NCBI GenBank assembly: GCA_021794705.1
Contig: JAJYQH010000331.1
Coordinates: 1-6,692, forward strand
Direction: 5' to 3'
Source: Actinomycetes bacterium
Lineage (GTDB): Bacteria; Actinomycetota; Actinomycetes; Propionibacteriales; Propionibacteriaceae
Length of the DNA stretch: 6,692 nucleotides
Part shown: positions 1 to 5,888 of the stretch, piece after piece
How positions within the stretch are numbered: position 1 is the stretch's first letter
Layout of the letters: each line of letters begins with the position of its first letter
Made by a program: the position numbers and the translations under genes
The notes under the pieces: model-generated
The model's database searches: none
Seen by the model: the letters and a program-made list of their open reading frames with translations, nothing else
Told to the model about the DNA's origin: nothing

Positions 1-1436
1 GCGGGCTTGTACCCGGCGGTGTCGGGAAGGGTGGGTACAGCCCCGCCCTTGGCCGAGAAGTCGAAGGCGCTGGTGAGGTCGCCGCAGACCGCGCGGCGCC
101 ACTGCGTGATGTTCGGCGACGCGACCCCGAAGCGGGCCTCGAGGAAGCGGACGATCGAGGTGTGGTCGAAAGTCTCCGAACACACCCAGCCGCCCATGCT
201 CCATGGAGAGACGACGATCATCGGGACCCGCACGCCGAGGCCGAATTGGCCCGGGACGTCCTTGCTGCCGAAGACCGTCGGGCTGCCGTCGTACCACTCG
301 CCGTCGGTGGTGACGGTGGACGCGCCCGGGATCTGGGGAGTGTTGGGGTGGGGCGGGACGATGTGGTCGAAGAAGCCGTCGTTCTCGTCGTACATGAAGA
401 ACAGAGCGGTCCTGCTCCACACATCCGGGTTGGAGGTGAGGATGTCCAGGATGTTCGCGGTGTACCAGGCGCCGTAGTTCGGGGGCCAGTTCGAGTGTTC
501 GGTGTAGGCCTCGGGGGCGACGATGTAGGACACCTGCGGAAGCGTGCCGCCCGTGACGTCCTCCCGGAAGATGCGGAAGAGGTCGTCGTGGCCGTTGAGA
601 AGGTTCGTCCCCGTGCGGGCCTTGTCGTAGAGCGGCGTCCCTGGGGTCGCGTTCTGGTACTGCGTGAAGTAGAGCAGGGAATTGTCGCCGTAGTTGCCGA
701 TGTAGGGGTTGCCGGTCCAGCCCTCGTAGTGCGCCGGGTCCAGGCCCTCGCCGATGTCCTGGTAGACCTTCCAGCTCACCCCGGCCTTCTCGAGTTCCTC
801 CGGGTACGTGGTCCACCAGTAGCCGTTCTCGCCGTTCCACAGGTCCGGGCCGCCGCCCCGGCGGAACGGGTCGTCGCCGCCCGTGAACATGTAGTAGCGG
901 TTGGGGTCGGTGGGGCCGAGCACGGAGCAGTGGTACTGGTCGCAGACCGTGAAGGCGTCGGCGAGGGCGAAGTGGAACGGGATGTCGCCGCGATCGTAGA
1001 AGGCCATGGTGGCCTCGGACTTCGCCGGCAGCCACATGTCGTACTTGCCGGCGTTGAAGGCCTCGTGGGTCATCTTCCACGAGTGGTCGAGGTCCTCCAT
1101 GAACTGCATGCCCAGGTTCGGCGCGGTCGGGTGGTACGGGAGGACGTCTCTGGTCCCGTTGTTCTGCCAGAAGGTGCTCTTCCCGCTGGGCAGGACGGCC
1201 GGGTGCGGGTCCGAGAATCCGCGGACGCCCTTGAGGGTGCCGAAGTAGTGGTCGAACGCGCGGTTCTCCTGCATGAAGACGATGACGTGCTCGACGTCCT
1301 TGATGGACCCCGTGGCCCGGTTCGCCGGGATCGAGGCGGCGCGCGCAATGCTCTGGCCGAGCATCTGCGAGATCGCGGTGCCCGCCGCTCCTGCGGCCGA
1401 AAGCTGAAGGAAACGACGACGGTTCAGGCGTGGCAT
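1..1436 (-). CDS. Tat-exported phospholipase C, phosphoesterase family (partial, C-terminus beyond window)
   Basis: Extracellular or cell-surface phospholipase C, expected to cleave phospholipids such as phosphatidylcholine into diacylglycerol and a phosphorylated head group. Reading the minus strand from ATG at 1436 gives 478 uninterrupted codons to the left edge with no stop, so the 3' end is missing. The family (PlcH/PlcN-like) is usually near 700 residues with C-terminal beta repeats, so roughly 200 residues lie outside. The N-terminus has a twin-arginine signal (NRRRFLQLS, residues 5-13), an Ala/Gly-rich segment and a likely cleavage site after ARA near residue 33. Family motifs follow: QENRAFDHYFGTLKGVRGF (metal ligands E57, N58), DHSWK (117-121), CDQYHCSVLGPTDPNR with probable nucleophile T176, and YDENDGFFDH with metal ligands D350 and E351. 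VSPWSMGGWVCSETFDHTS and WRRAVCGDLTSAFDF complete the phosphoesterase domain. A strong AGGAGG lies 8 nt before the ATG. PHO-box-like repeats upstream suggest phosphate control. Head-group specificity cannot be read from the sequence. Confidence 0.95.
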   Translation of the reverse strand, partial: MPRLNRRRFLQLSAAGAAGTAISQMLGQSIARAASIPANRATGSIKDVEHVIVFMQENRAFDHYFGTLKGVRGFSDPHPAVLPSGKSTFWQNNGTRDVLPYHPTAPNLGMQFMEDLDHSWKMTHEAFNAGKYDMWLPAKSEATMAFYDRGDIPFHFALADAFTVCDQYHCSVLGPTDPNRYYMFTGGDDPFRRGGGPDLWNGENGYWWTTYPEELEKAGVSWKVYQDIGEGLDPAHYEGWTGNPYIGNYGDNSLLYFTQYQNATPGTPLYDKARTGTNLLNGHDDLFRIFREDVTGGTLPQVSYIVAPEAYTEHSNWPPNYGAWYTANILDILTSNPDVWSRTALFFMYDENDGFFDHIVPPHPNTPQIPGASTVTTDGEWYDGSPTVFGSKDVPGQFGLGVRVPMIVVSPWSMGGWVCSETFDHTSIVRFLEARFGVASPNITQWRRAVCGDLTSAFDFSAKGGAVPTLPDTAGYKP

Positions 1437-1444
1437 GAGCTGCT

Positions 1445-1450
1445 CCTCCT
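1445..1450 (-). promoter_or_regulatory. Ribosome binding site of the phospholipase C gene
   Basis: The minus strand reads AGGAGG, a perfect Shine-Dalgarno core, with 8 nt between it and the ATG at 1436. It fixes the start codon immediately ahead of the twin-arginine signal. Confidence 0.85.
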
Positions 1451-1487
1451 AGTGCTGGTGTTTCCGGCTGTGAAGCAGCCTCGCCCA

Positions 1488-1531
1488 ACCGGGTGACGAG
1501 GGCATGGAGACCTGGTGAACGGGTTGCGAAC
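1488..1531 (-). promoter_or_regulatory. Candidate PHO box (11-bp direct repeats) upstream of phospholipase C
   Basis: On the minus strand, two adjacent 11-nt units read GTTCGCAACCC (1531-1521) and GTTCACCAGGT (1520-1510). A degenerate unit follows (1509-1499), and then CGTCACCCGGT (1498-1488) in the same 11-nt register. Streptomyces PhoP boxes are tandem 11-bp direct repeats whose conserved part is GTTCACC-like, so unit length, orientation and sequence all fit. The array ends about 51 bp before the phospholipase start, and phospholipases C are classic phosphate-starvation genes. Seen: the repeats and their spacing. Inferred: binding by a PhoP or RegX3-type regulator. No good -10 hexamer is obvious between the array and the gene. 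Confidence 0.55.
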
Positions 1532-1668
1532 TCCGAGCGACGTGACGGACGCGTCGGCCAAAGGCGGGCTGTTCCCGTCCGGCTGACTTCCGCACGCCAC
1601 GTCGATCCCCTCCCTCTGGCAGTAGCCACTCCAAGCCGCGAGACTGGGGGCGCAGAGAGCCGCCCGTC

Positions 1669-1674
1669 TAGGGT
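1669..1674 (+). promoter_or_regulatory. Possible -10 element for the ABC1 kinase-gabD pair
   Basis: TAGGGT fits the actinobacterial TANNNT -10 pattern and lies 29 nt before the ATG at 1704, leaving room for a short leader that includes the ribosome site. No convincing -35 is seen 16-19 bp upstream, where the sequence is G-rich. Confidence 0.35.
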
Positions 1675-1690
1675 GGAGAACACAGTCTTG

Positions 1691-1697
1691 AAGGAGG
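1691..1697 (+). promoter_or_regulatory. Ribosome binding site of the ABC1 kinase gene
   Basis: AAGGAGG followed by 6 nt and ATG at 1704. The match to the anti-Shine-Dalgarno is nearly complete and supports this start. Confidence 0.85.
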
Positions 1698-1703
1698 GGG
1701 TCC

Positions 1704-3395
1704 ATGGCCGGAACCACCGTCCGACTCGCCCACATCCTGGCGGTCGCCGCGCGGCACGCCGGGCCGGCGGTGCGGAGCATGGGGGGAAGCGATCCCTTCG
1801 GGACCGGTCAGGGCGCCCCGGACGCCGCGGCGTCCGGGGAGTCGGGCGACGGCACGAGCGACCCGGAGCGCCTGGCGTCCGACCTCGAGGGCCTCGGGGC
1901 CACCTTCGTGAAGCTCGGGCAGTTGCTGTCCACCCGGCGCGACCTGCTCCCCGACAGCTACACCGACGCGCTCGCCCGGCTGCAGGACAACGTCGAGCCG
2001 TTCCCGACCGAGCAGGTGCGCGAGATCATCGAGCAGGAACTCGGCGCCCCGGTCAATGACCTGTTCACGGTCTTCCACGACACGCCGATGGCCTCCGCGT
2101 CGATCGGACAGGTGCACCGGGCCATGACCCGGTCGGGGCGCGAGGTCGTCGTCAAGGTGCAGCGGCCGGGGGTCGTCGAGCAGGTTGCCGAGGACATGGA
2201 CGCCCTCGAGCGGATCGCGGCGATGCTCGACGCCACCAGCGTGGGCCAGCGGGTCGGCACCCGGGCGCTGCTCGACCAGTTCCACCGGGTACTCCTCGAC
2301 GAGCTCGACTACCGCAAGGAGGCCGCGCACCTCGAGCGGTTCCGTCGCCTCACCGAGGACGAGCCGCTCATCGTCGTGCCCGCCCCGCTCCGCGACTTCT
2401 GCACCGAGCGGGTGCTGACGATGGACTACATCCACGGCAAGAAGGTCACCGACGTGGGGCCGCTCGGTCTCATGGACGTCGACGGCCCGGCCCTCGCCGA
2501 CGCGCTGTTCGGATTCACCCTGCGCACGATCCTCAGCGGAGGCGTCCTGCACGCCGACCCGCACCCCGGCAACCTGCTGCTCACCGACGAGGGCATCCTC
2601 GGGCTCATCGACCTCGGGATGGTTGCCGCGGTGCCGCGCCGCCTGCAGGGACAGCTGGTCCGCCTGCTGCTGGCCGTCTCCGAGGGCGACGGGGAGCAGG
2701 TCGCCGACGTGCTGGCGTCCATGGGGCAGCCGCTGCCCTCCTGGGACCCCGCCGGGTTCCGGGAGGACGCGTCCCACCTCGTCGATTCCTCGCTCTCGCT
2801 CGGCGCGGAGGTCGAGGCGGGCTCGATGCTCCTCGAGCTTGCCCGGGTGGCCGGCGACCACGGGATGCGCCCCCCGGCCGAGATGGCCCTCGTCGGCAAG
2901 GCCCTGCTCAACCTCGACCAGAGCACCACGCACCTCGACCCGAACTTCCTGCCCGAGCAGGCGATCCGGGCGCACCTGCCGCGGATCCTCGCCACCACCT
3001 TGAAGCCGTCGCCGGCCAGCGTCGCCGTGGGAGCGCTCGACTCGAAGGAGTTCCTCGAGTCGCTGCCCGGACGGGCCAACCGGATCCTCGACTCCCTCGC
3101 CGACGGGACGTTGACGATCAAGGTCAACGCGTTCGACGAGGACCGGCTGTTCCACCACACTCAGCGCCTGGTCAACCGCCTCACCATCGGGATCATCCTC
3201 TCGGCGATCACGGTGGCCGCGGCGTTGATGATGCGGGCGCCCGGCGGCGCCCGGCTGTTCGGCTACCCCGCCCTCGCGGTGTTGTTCTTCCTCATCGCCG
3301 CGATCGCCGGGCTGGGCCTCATCGGGTGGATCGCCATGACCGACCGGGAAGCCGCCCGGCGGGCCAAGCAGAAGCTACAGAAGGAGAACGTATGA
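1704..3395 (+). CDS. ABC1/AarF/UbiB-family atypical protein kinase-like protein, membrane-anchored
   Basis: A 563-residue protein of the ABC1/AarF/UbiB family, atypical kinase-fold ATPases linked to quinone and lipid homeostasis. Visible landmarks are the family KxGQ motif KLGQLLSTR (from K70), the Ala-rich loop ASIGQVH (132-138) that replaces the usual Gly-rich loop, the ATP-site lysine in VVVKVQRPG (K151), ELDYRKEA (200-207), the catalytic-loop equivalent HADPHPGN (283-290) and the DFG equivalent IDLGM (D303). The C-terminus has two hydrophobic segments (about 493-510 and 518-545) and a basic tail, so the kinase domain should face the cytoplasm on the inner side of the membrane. Residues 27-54 form a Gly/Asp/Ser-rich linker whose DNA contains a perfect 24-bp palindrome. 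The stop overlaps the start of gabD. The family assignment is firm. The substrate is unknown, and since most actinobacteria use menaquinone rather than ubiquinone I do not assign the symbol ubiB. Confidence 0.95.
   Translation: MAGTTVRLAHILAVAARHAGPAVRSMGGSDPFGTGQGAPDAAASGESGDGTSDPERLASDLEGLGATFVKLGQLLSTRRDLLPDSYTDALARLQDNVEPFPTEQVREIIEQELGAPVNDLFTVFHDTPMASASIGQVHRAMTRSGREVVVKVQRPGVVEQVAEDMDALERIAAMLDATSVGQRVGTRALLDQFHRVLLDELDYRKEAAHLERFRRLTEDEPLIVVPAPLRDFCTERVLTMDYIHGKKVTDVGPLGLMDVDGPALADALFGFTLRTILSGGVLHADPHPGNLLLTDEGILGLIDLGMVAAVPRRLQGQLVRLLLAVSEGDGEQVADVLASMGQPLPSWDPAGFREDASHLVDSSLSLGAEVEAGSMLLELARVAGDHGMRPPAEMALVGKALLNLDQSTTHLDPNFLPEQAIRAHLPRILATTLKPSPASVAVGALDSKEFLESLPGRANRILDSLADGTLTIKVNAFDEDRLFHHTQRLVNRLTIGIILSAITVAAALMMRAPGGARLFGYPALAVLFFLIAAIAGLGLIGWIAMTDREAARRAKQKLQKENV
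1816..1839. repeat. Perfect 24-bp palindrome inside the ABC1 kinase gene
   Basis: The sequence is CCCC, then the core GGACGCCGCGGCGTCC, then GGGG, perfectly self-complementary with its centre between 1827 and 1828. It encodes residues 38-46 (APDAAASGE) of the poorly conserved linker. The same core with its flanking C, G and two more G's (20 bp in all) recurs at 6670-6689 upstream of yaaA. Whether it is a protein-binding site, a dispersed repeat or a product of GC-rich composition is unresolved. Confidence 0.6.
3381..3386 (+). promoter_or_regulatory. Ribosome binding site that sets the gabD start
   Basis: AAGGAG lies 5 nt before ATG 3392, inside the last codons of the upstream kinase gene. 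An in-frame ATG at 3326 would add 22 residues (MDRHDRPGSRP...) that are unlike aldehyde dehydrogenase N-termini and lie wholly within the kinase gene. The internal start is therefore preferred. Confidence 0.8.
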
Positions 3396-4861
3396 GCACC
3401 GCAGACGAGCTGGTGAGCCGGCTTCCGCGCACGCTGTTCATCGGCGGACGCTGGAGCGACGACCCGACCCCCCTGGACGTCACGAATCCGGCCACCGGAC
3501 GCAGCCTCACCTCGATCGCCGACGCGTCCCCGGAGCAGGGCGTCGCGGCCCTGGACGCCGCCGTGGCCGCCCAGGCCGACTGGGCCGCCACCGCTCCCCG
3601 CGACCGGGCCGAGATCCTGCGCCGGGCGTACGAGCTCGTCATCGAGCGGGTCGACGACTTCGCGCTGACCATGACCCTGGAGATGGGCAAGCCGCTCGCC
3701 GAGTCGCGCGGCGAGGTCACCTACGGCGCGGAGTTCCTCCGCTGGTTCAGCGAGGAGGCGGTGCGGATCGAGGGCCGCTACTCCACCGCCCCCGCCGGAG
3801 GCGGCAGCCGCATCCTCACCCTCAAGCAGCCGGTCGGCCCCGTCTACGCGATCACCCCGTGGAACTTCCCGCTGGCGATGGCGACCCGCAAGATCGGTCC
3901 GGCGCTGGCCGCCGGGTGCACGATCGTCATCAAGCCGGCGTCCCAGACCCCGCTCACGACCATGCTGTTCATGACCGTGCTCGAGGAGGCCGGCCTCCCC
4001 GCGGGCGTGGCGAACTGCATCACGACCAGCCACTCCGGCTCGGTGTCCGAGGCGATCATCAGCGATCCGCGGCTGCGGAAGGTGACGTTCACCGGCTCCA
4101 CCGAGGTGGGCCGCAAGCTGCTGGAGCAGGCGTCCGGCGGGATCCTCCGCACGTCGATGGAACTGGGAGGCAACGCCCCGTTCGTCGTGCTCCCCTCGGC
4201 CGACCTCGACAAGGCCGTCACCGGCGCCGTGCTCGCCAAGATGCGCAACGTGGGCGAGGCGTGCACGGCCGCGAACCGCTTCATCGTGCACGAGTCGCTC
4301 GCGGAGGAGTTCTCGTCGCGCCTGGCCGAGCGGATGGGTGCCATGCGGGTCGGGGACGGCACCCAGGACGGGGTCGAGGTCGGCCCGCTGATCAACGCGG
4401 ACGCCGTCACCCACGTCGAGGAGCTCGTCCAGGACGCCGTCGACCGCGGGGCGCGCGTGCTCACCGGCGGCCAGCGGTTGAGCGGCGGCGAGTACGGCGA
4501 GGGCACGTTCGTCGCTCCCACGGTGCTCGGCAACGTCGCCCCGGGCAGCCGGTGCCTGCACGAGGAGATCTTCGGCCCGGTCGCCCCGATCGTCAGCTAC
4601 TCGACGATCGACGAGGCCGTCGCCCTCGCCAACGACACCGAGTTCGGACTCATCGCCTACGTGTTCGGCGAGCAGCTCACCGAGGCGCTCACCGTCTCGG
4701 AGCGGCTGGAGACCGGGATGATCGGCCTCAACTCGGGCGTGGTCTCCAACCCCGCGGCGCCGTTCGGAGGCGTCAAGGCGTCCGGGCTCGGCCGCGAGGG
4801 CAGCCACGAGGGCATCGAGGAGTACCTCGAGACGAAGTACATCGGGCTGTCGCTCGGCTGA
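3392..4861 (+). CDS. gabD: Succinate-semialdehyde dehydrogenase, GabD type, NAD(P)+-dependent
   Basis: A 489-residue cytosolic aldehyde dehydrogenase, expected to oxidise succinate semialdehyde to succinate, the last step of the GABA shunt. It has the N-terminal FIGGRW and NPATGR motifs, TPWNFP with catalytic N158, the coenzyme lysine and serine in KPAS (K181, S184; this pattern usually goes with NADP+), FTGSTEVGRKL, catalytic E257 in MELGGNAP and nucleophile C291 in GEACTAANRF. EEIFGPV and the C-terminal block PFGGVKASGLGREGSHEGIEEYLETKY follow. That last block and the GEAC form are typical of actinobacterial GabD, and the length matches E. coli GabD (about 480). The start overlaps the upstream kinase stop in an ATGA arrangement, indicating coupled translation. 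No gabT-like aminotransferase is visible nearby, so use of another semialdehyde cannot be excluded, although the C-terminus favours succinate semialdehyde. Confidence 0.92.
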   Translation: MSTADELVSRLPRTLFIGGRWSDDPTPLDVTNPATGRSLTSIADASPEQGVAALDAAVAAQADWAATAPRDRAEILRRAYELVIERVDDFALTMTLEMGKPLAESRGEVTYGAEFLRWFSEEAVRIEGRYSTAPAGGGSRILTLKQPVGPVYAITPWNFPLAMATRKIGPALAAGCTIVIKPASQTPLTTMLFMTVLEEAGLPAGVANCITTSHSGSVSEAIISDPRLRKVTFTGSTEVGRKLLEQASGGILRTSMELGGNAPFVVLPSADLDKAVTGAVLAKMRNVGEACTAANRFIVHESLAEEFSSRLAERMGAMRVGDGTQDGVEVGPLINADAVTHVEELVQDAVDRGARVLTGGQRLSGGEYGEGTFVAPTVLGNVAPGSRCLHEEIFGPVAPIVSYSTIDEAVALANDTEFGLIAYVFGEQLTEALTVSERLETGMIGLNSGVVSNPAAPFGGVKASGLGREGSHEGIEEYLETKYIGLSLG

Positions 4862-4885
4862 GCGGCGTCCGGGGGCCGGCTCGGG

Positions 4886-4891
4886 TAGGCT
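4886..4891 (+). promoter_or_regulatory. Possible -10 element for the small membrane protein and HAD genes
   Basis: TAGGCT, an actinobacterial-type -10, lies 22 nt before the ATG at 4914, which places the expected transcript start about 16 nt before the gene with the ribosome site inside the leader. It sits in the 52-bp gap after gabD. No clear -35 is visible. GGCTCGG repeats at 4878 and 4888, flanking the hexamer. Read-through from gabD is also possible because I see no terminator in the gap. Confidence 0.4.
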
Positions 4892-4902
4892 CGGCGGCCA
4901 AC

Positions 4903-4909
4903 GAGGGAG
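4903..4909 (+). promoter_or_regulatory. Ribosome binding site of the small membrane protein gene
   Basis: GAGGGAG lies 4 nt before ATG 4914. The spacing is a little short, but it favours this start over the in-frame ATG at 4929, which has weaker upstream pairing. Confidence 0.55.
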
Positions 4910-4913
4910 TGGG

Positions 4914-5234
4914 ATGGCACGCAGGCAGATGCCCCGCGGGGAGACGGTCAAGGGACCGCTCACCGGGATCAGCTTCGAGATGCCCGTCGAGGCCCCACCC
5001 CGGCCCTGGTGGCGGTGGGTCGCCGGCGTCCTCATGGGGCTGGTCGCCGTGGCCGTGACCCTGCTCGAGTTGAGCAGCCCGACCACCCACACGGTGCTCT
5101 ACGGCGACCTCTACGGGTTCGCCGGGTGGCTGCTGGGCACGCTCATCGTGGCCGGCATCCCCTGGGTGCTCACGTACTTCCTCCTCCGCAAGCCGCGGGT
5201 GCGGAAGGTTCGGGTCGACACGCCCCGTCGCTGA
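4914..5234 (+). CDS. Small two-helix membrane protein of unknown function
   Basis: I do not recognise a named family for this 106-residue protein. It has a basic N-terminal tail of about 35 residues (MARRQMPRGETVKG, then Pro-rich up to PRPWWRW). A first transmembrane helix spans about 36-53, a short loop containing YGDLYGF comes next, and a second helix spans about 68-91. The tail is strongly basic (RKPRVRKVRVDTPRR). The positive-inside rule places both ends in the cytoplasm and the short loop outside. GC-rich third positions, a ribosome site, an upstream -10-like hexamer and the abrupt hydrophobic pattern support a real gene rather than a chance frame. The HAD gene starts 17 bp after its stop, so the two are probably co-transcribed. 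A role cannot be assigned. The Trp pair before helix 1 and the basic tail suggest only that it sits at the membrane interface. Confidence 0.8.
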   Translation: MARRQMPRGETVKGPLTGISFEMPVEAPPRPWWRWVAGVLMGLVAVAVTLLELSSPTTHTVLYGDLYGFAGWLLGTLIVAGIPWVLTYFLLRKPRVRKVRVDTPRR

Positions 5235-5251
5235 GGTGGTTGGCTGGGGGC

Positions 5252-5845
5252 ATGATCACGACGCTCCTCCTCGACGCCGACGGCGTGGTGCAACTCAACA
5301 CCGGGCTCTACGGACGGATCGACGCACTACTCCAGGGCAAGGCGACCTTCTGGGACGCCTCGCCCGTCGAGCAGCGCGGCATGACGGGCACCGTCGACGT
5401 CCAGCGGGAACTGCAGGACTTCCTCGACGAGCGGGGCATCGACCTGCGCTCCGAGGTGCTTCTCGACGCCTGGTGCTACACCGAGCCCGACCCGGAGGCG
5501 TTCGCGCTCGTGGACGCCGTCCGGGCGCACGGCACCCCGGTCTACCTCGCGACGAACCAGCAGCCGGTGCGGGGTCGCTGGATCCGGGAGACCCTCGGCT
5601 ACGAGCGGCACGTCGACGGCCTGTTCGTCTCTCACGAAATGGGACTGGCCAAGCCCGATCCCCGGTTCTTCCTGGCGATCCTCAGCATGATCGGCCGGGA
5701 GCCGGGAACGACACTGTTCATCGACGACCACGAGGCCAACGTTGAGGGCGCCCGGAACGCCGGGCTGCACGCCGAGTGGCACGACCGCACGACCGGGGCC
5801 GGCGACCTCGCGCGGATCCTCGACGCGTACGGCGTCCGACACTGA
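5252..5845 (+). CDS. HAD-superfamily hydrolase (subfamily IA-like phosphatase)
   Basis: A 197-residue cytosolic haloacid-dehalogenase-like hydrolase, most likely a Mg2+-dependent phosphatase on a small phosphorylated metabolite. Motif I is LLLDADGV (nucleophile D8, acid/base D10), motif II is the T101 of YLATNQQ, motif III is K134 in GLAKPDPRFF and motif IV is D158-D159 in LFIDDHEANVEGARNAGL. The helical insert between motifs I and II (about residues 15-85) is a C1-type cap. Spacing and the FVSHEMGLAKPDP block resemble YihX-like sugar-phosphate phosphatases, but the substrate is not readable from sequence. An open frame continues upstream to 5009, but that part lies over the membrane protein gene in another frame. 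ATG 5252, immediately before ITTLLLDADG, is the natural family start. Its ribosome site is weak: GAGGTGG at 5233-5239, overlapping the previous stop, with a long 12-nt spacer. Translation may therefore depend on coupling to the upstream gene. Confidence 0.92.
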   Translation: MITTLLLDADGVVQLNTGLYGRIDALLQGKATFWDASPVEQRGMTGTVDVQRELQDFLDERGIDLRSEVLLDAWCYTEPDPEAFALVDAVRAHGTPVYLATNQQPVRGRWIRETLGYERHVDGLFVSHEMGLAKPDPRFFLAILSMIGREPGTTLFIDDHEANVEGARNAGLHAEWHDRTTGAGDLARILDAYGVRH

Positions 5846-5850
5846 TCGGG

Positions 5851-5888
5851 GACGCCGGGAGCGCTCAGTCGCGGCGTCGCGGACGCCG
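5851..5888 (+). terminator. Possible hairpin terminator at the convergent HAD/yaaA junction
   Basis: The 19-bp gap between the two convergent stops, plus the 3' end of yaaA, carries GACGCCG (5851-5857), CGGCGTC (5872-5878) and GACGCCG (5882-5888). The middle copy can pair with either neighbour. With the right one it forms a tight 7-bp stem with a 3-nt GCG loop, within about 45 nt of the HAD stop. No U-run follows, as is often the case in GC-rich actinobacteria, so the assignment is tentative. The right arms lie within yaaA codons for its Arg-rich C-terminus. Confidence 0.3.

Larger units (their letters stand above)
1437..1703. other. Divergent intergenic region between phospholipase C and the ABC1 kinase gene
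   Basis: This stretch carries no credible gene. It holds the phospholipase ribosome site, a small hairpin in the phospholipase leader (5-bp arms at 1466-1470 and 1476-1480, 5-nt loop), the PHO-box-like repeats, an 8-bp palindrome GACGCGTC near 1548, and the promoter-like hexamer and ribosome site of the rightward gene. Open frames crossing it give low-complexity Arg/Pro/Ala-rich translations and are rejected as genes. Confidence 0.7.

Noticed and set aside
1466..1480. Small hairpin in the phospholipase leader considered as a riboswitch or attenuator
   Set aside because: The stem has only five base pairs, with no run of U and no conserved aptamer features. Chance is likely.
162..1496. 444-codon open frame on the plus strand opposite the phospholipase C gene
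   Set aside because: Its translation is Val/Arg/Glu/Gly-rich low-complexity sequence with no family motif. The opposite strand encodes a phospholipase with all catalytic motifs intact.
1424..1780. 118-codon minus-strand open frame across the divergent intergenic region
   Set aside because: It overlaps the starts of both flanking genes and all their control signals, shows no ribosome site I trust, and has Arg/Ser/Pro-rich composition.
1668..3158. 496-codon open frame on the minus strand opposite the ABC1 kinase gene
   Set aside because: Antisense shadow of a GC-rich gene. It is rich in Arg, Gly and Val and has no recognisable motif, while the kinase frame contains every ABC1 landmark.
3326..3391. 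Upstream in-frame ATG that would lengthen gabD by 22 residues
   Set aside because: The extension lies inside the kinase gene, is Arg/Gly/Pro-rich and unlike the family N-terminus, while ATG 3392 has its own AAGGAG at good spacing.
3859..5058. 399-codon plus-strand open frame overlapping gabD
   Set aside because: Extremely Arg/Gly-rich frame-shifted reading of gabD, with no domain. The gabD frame retains the catalytic Asn, Lys, Glu and Cys.
3263..5092. 609-codon open frame on the minus strand, the longest in the window, opposite gabD
   Set aside because: Its composition (Arg, Ala, Gly, Asp, His, Leu) mirrors gabD codons read in reverse. It spans gabD, the following gap and part of the next gene, and has no motif of its own.
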